Assembly (NCBI GenBank): GCA_937923485.1 | Contig: CALDUE010000076.1 | Span: 1 to 61,604 of the forward strand | From: an uncultured Saprospiraceae bacterium | GTDB lineage: Bacteria > Bacteroidota > Bacteroidia > Chitinophagales > Saprospiraceae | Direction: 5' to 3' | Length of the DNA stretch: 61,604 nt | Part shown: piece after piece, positions 60,267 to 61,604 of the stretch | How the letters are laid out: each line of letters starts with the position of its first letter | How positions within the stretch are numbered: the first letter of the stretch is position 1 | The notes under the pieces: model-generated | Database searches by the model: none | Seen by the model: the letters and a program-made list of their open reading frames with translations, nothing else | Told to the model about the DNA's origin: nothing | Made by a program: the position numbers and the translations under genes

Positions 60267-61604
60267 CGCGCTTTCAGTCTTAGCGAATGTGAACTGTTGA
60301 AGTGCGACTTCAAGCGTAAAGTCTTTTTGCTCGATGATTACTTCAGCGGTTATTGGGACGATCACATCGGGGATCAGATTACCCGTATGGTCGCCTGGCA
60401 TGTCCATGTACCAAAGGGGCATGTTGATGAGCAGCGACTCGTCTGGACCGATGGGTTCTTTAAAGAGCGTACCAGCAAACATCCTTTCAGCTGAGCCTCC
60501 AGGTATTTGCCCTACGACCTTTCCTCGGTGATACGTTTGAACGTAGTTGGCAAAACAAGTTCCTCCAGAAAAAGTAGTCGCATTCACAAGGACAATTACT
60601 TCTCCTGTAAAGTGAATCTTGCCTTTTTTGGGTTTGGACTTTTCAGTCATACTTTTCTTGACATACACACCATTCTTTTTGCGTGCGCCTCCAAAAAACC
60701 TGTTTCCAATTTTACTGAAAAACTTCTCTCCACCTGCTCGATCATTATAGCCATACCCAGCATCACCGCTGTAAAATTCGCTATTTGCGATTGTGCTGAA
60801 TACATAGTTCACAAAGTTCAGCGAGCCGCCTGTGTTATTTCTCAAATCAATGATGAGTCCTTTGGCTTGAAGAGAGTCGACTCGCTTCATTAATCTTCTG
60901 ACTTTATCGTATTGATTTACCTTTTCATATGCACCCGAACTGAACGTTCGAATTCCCAATTTATACACATCCGGGTTAGCGGTAGTGTCTAATCTGATGA
61001 GCCGGTTCAACCGGTCAATCCGATTTTGTTTCTTCTGTTTTCGCGTAAGCTTTGTGACTTCAGGCTCATTCAGGACTATTGAGGTGTCTCTATTTAAATA
61101 GGCCTGCCGAGCACTTGGAATTAGGGTGATTTGCTGAGGTTTTCCATCTACGAGAAGGTCTACCAGCAGGGAGTCTTTCCAACCATATAGCCGCTGGTAG
61201 AAAGACGCTGGATCTAAGGCTGGGAAGAAGGTTTTGGCGGAAGCTAAATTATGATCACCAAGACCAATGAATGAACCGATTTTATCATAAATCTCTTTCA
61301 CTGGTTCGCCTTGAAAAGTGAGGACCTCAACGCCAGGATAAAATGTGGTAGAATCTAAAAGTATTAAGGTGTCACTTAGAATAACTCGTCCATCATCTAA
61401 AATGCGGGTATAAAACTCATAATTGTATAATCGATTCTGTTTTACATAGTTCGAATCCTTACTCCTAGTAAGTTGTAAGTGCCCATCGCCGAGCAGCTCA
61501 TTGAAGGTTGAAGTCAATTGGATCAGATCAGCAATGTGAATGGAGTCATCTATTATGGACGCTTTCAGGTTGCCGCGAAGCACGACCAAAAGACTATCGA
61601 TTGA
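60261..61604 (-). CDS. S41 family peptidase (C-terminal processing protease-like), partial at the right edge
   Basis: 447 residues visible; the frame is open to the window end, so the N-terminus lies outside. Tail-specific-protease domain: GLIIDLRNNTGGSLNFVNYVFSTIA, then VIVLVNATTFSGGTCFANYVQTYHRGKVVGQIPGGSAERMFAG, where the Ser of TFSGG is the catalytic residue. S41 enzymes cut periplasmic proteins at their C-terminus; outer-membrane-linked forms are common in Bacteroidota. A GGAA hairpin element at 61231-61244 codes ASAKT. Its TAA overlaps the TAG of the convergent gene by 6 bp. Confidence 0.87.
   Translation of the reverse strand, partial: SIDSLLVVLRGNLKASIIDDSIHIADLIQLTSTFNELLGDGHLQLTRSKDSNYVKQNRLYNYEFYTRILDDGRVILSDTLILLDSTTFYPGVEVLTFQGEPVKEIYDKIGSFIGLGDHNLASAKTFFPALDPASFYQRLYGWKDSLLVDLLVDGKPQQITLIPSARQAYLNRDTSIVLNEPEVTKLTRKQKKQNRIDRLNRLIRLDTTANPDVYKLGIRTFSSGAYEKVNQYDKVRRLMKRVDSLQAKGLIIDLRNNTGGSLNFVNYVFSTIANSEFYSGDAGYGYNDRAGGEKFFSKIGNRFFGGARKKNGVYVKKSMTEKSKPKKGKIHFTGEVIVLVNATTFSGGTCFANYVQTYHRGKVVGQIPGGSAERMFAGTLFKEPIGPDESLLINMPLWYMDMPGDHTGNLIPDVIVPITAEVIIEQKDFTLEVALQQFTFAKTESAL
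61231..61244 (+). repeat. Hairpin element, n:n' = G:C, loop GGAA
   Basis: GTTTTGGCGGAAGC, antisense in the S41 gene, where the bases code ASAKT. Confidence 0.65.

Noticed and set aside
61440-61460. tRNA T-arm-like sequence (GTTCGAATCC)
   Set aside because: Lies inside the S41 coding sequence, and no cloverleaf could be drawn around it.

Overview
This window looks like chromosomal DNA of a Bacteroidota bacterium, probably a marine, Flavobacteriales-like lineage. The reasons are PorP/SprF and OmpA/PorE-type type IX secretion proteins, type IX C-terminal sorting domains, a complete Na+-translocating NADH:quinone reductase operon, TAnnTTTG-type -7 boxes just upstream of several starts, and almost no Shine-Dalgarno sequences. 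I saw no rRNA, tRNA, CRISPR array or insertion sequence.

Layout. 1-1.1 kb: molybdenum-cofactor genes (fdhD, cut by the left edge, and mobA). 1.4-6.8 kb: glycan use (GH20 hexosaminidase lipoprotein, a PL6 alginate-lyase-like gene broken by two in-frame stops, a Tat-exported sugar isomerase-like protein). 7.3-13.7 kb: a phosphatase/kinase pair, an ATPase remnant, small membrane proteins, thioredoxin, a 61-bp tandem array and a UMF1-type transporter. 13.7-19.1 kb (+ strand): RimK-like ligase and AstE-like hydrolase, Uma2 nuclease, PepSY protein, GT9 transferase, PorP. 19.2-22.6 kb: PorE-like OmpA protein with a DUF1573-like tail, and PnuC. 22.9-29.6 kb: nqrABCDEF ending in a strong terminator. 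29.8-44 kb: housekeeping (metG, lnt, mazG, bifunctional nuclease, threonine aldolase, lepA) plus trehalase, an APP1-type phosphatase and a Nudix regulator. 44-61.6 kb: secreted proteins, two Gfo/Idh/MocA enzymes (one GH109-like), M13 peptidase, xerD, PBP4-type carboxypeptidase, prs and an S41 peptidase cut by the right edge.

The most striking signal is not a gene. A 14-nt element, GTTTTGnCGNAAGn', occurs 24 times by eye on both strands (about 0.03 expected by chance for its fixed bases). In all 24 copies n and n' are Watson-Crick complementary (G:C, C:G or A:T), and the remaining free position is the second base of a GNAA tetraloop, where A, G, T and C all occur. It therefore behaves like a covarying mini-hairpin with a constant 5' GTTTTG arm. 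It lies in intergenic DNA and inside genes, in several reading frames and about equally sense and antisense. That points to a function in (single-stranded) DNA rather than in protein or mRNA.

A second theme is tandem and simple repeats (7, 15, 61, about 65 and 132 bp units). Several of them begin within a few bases of a stop or start codon.
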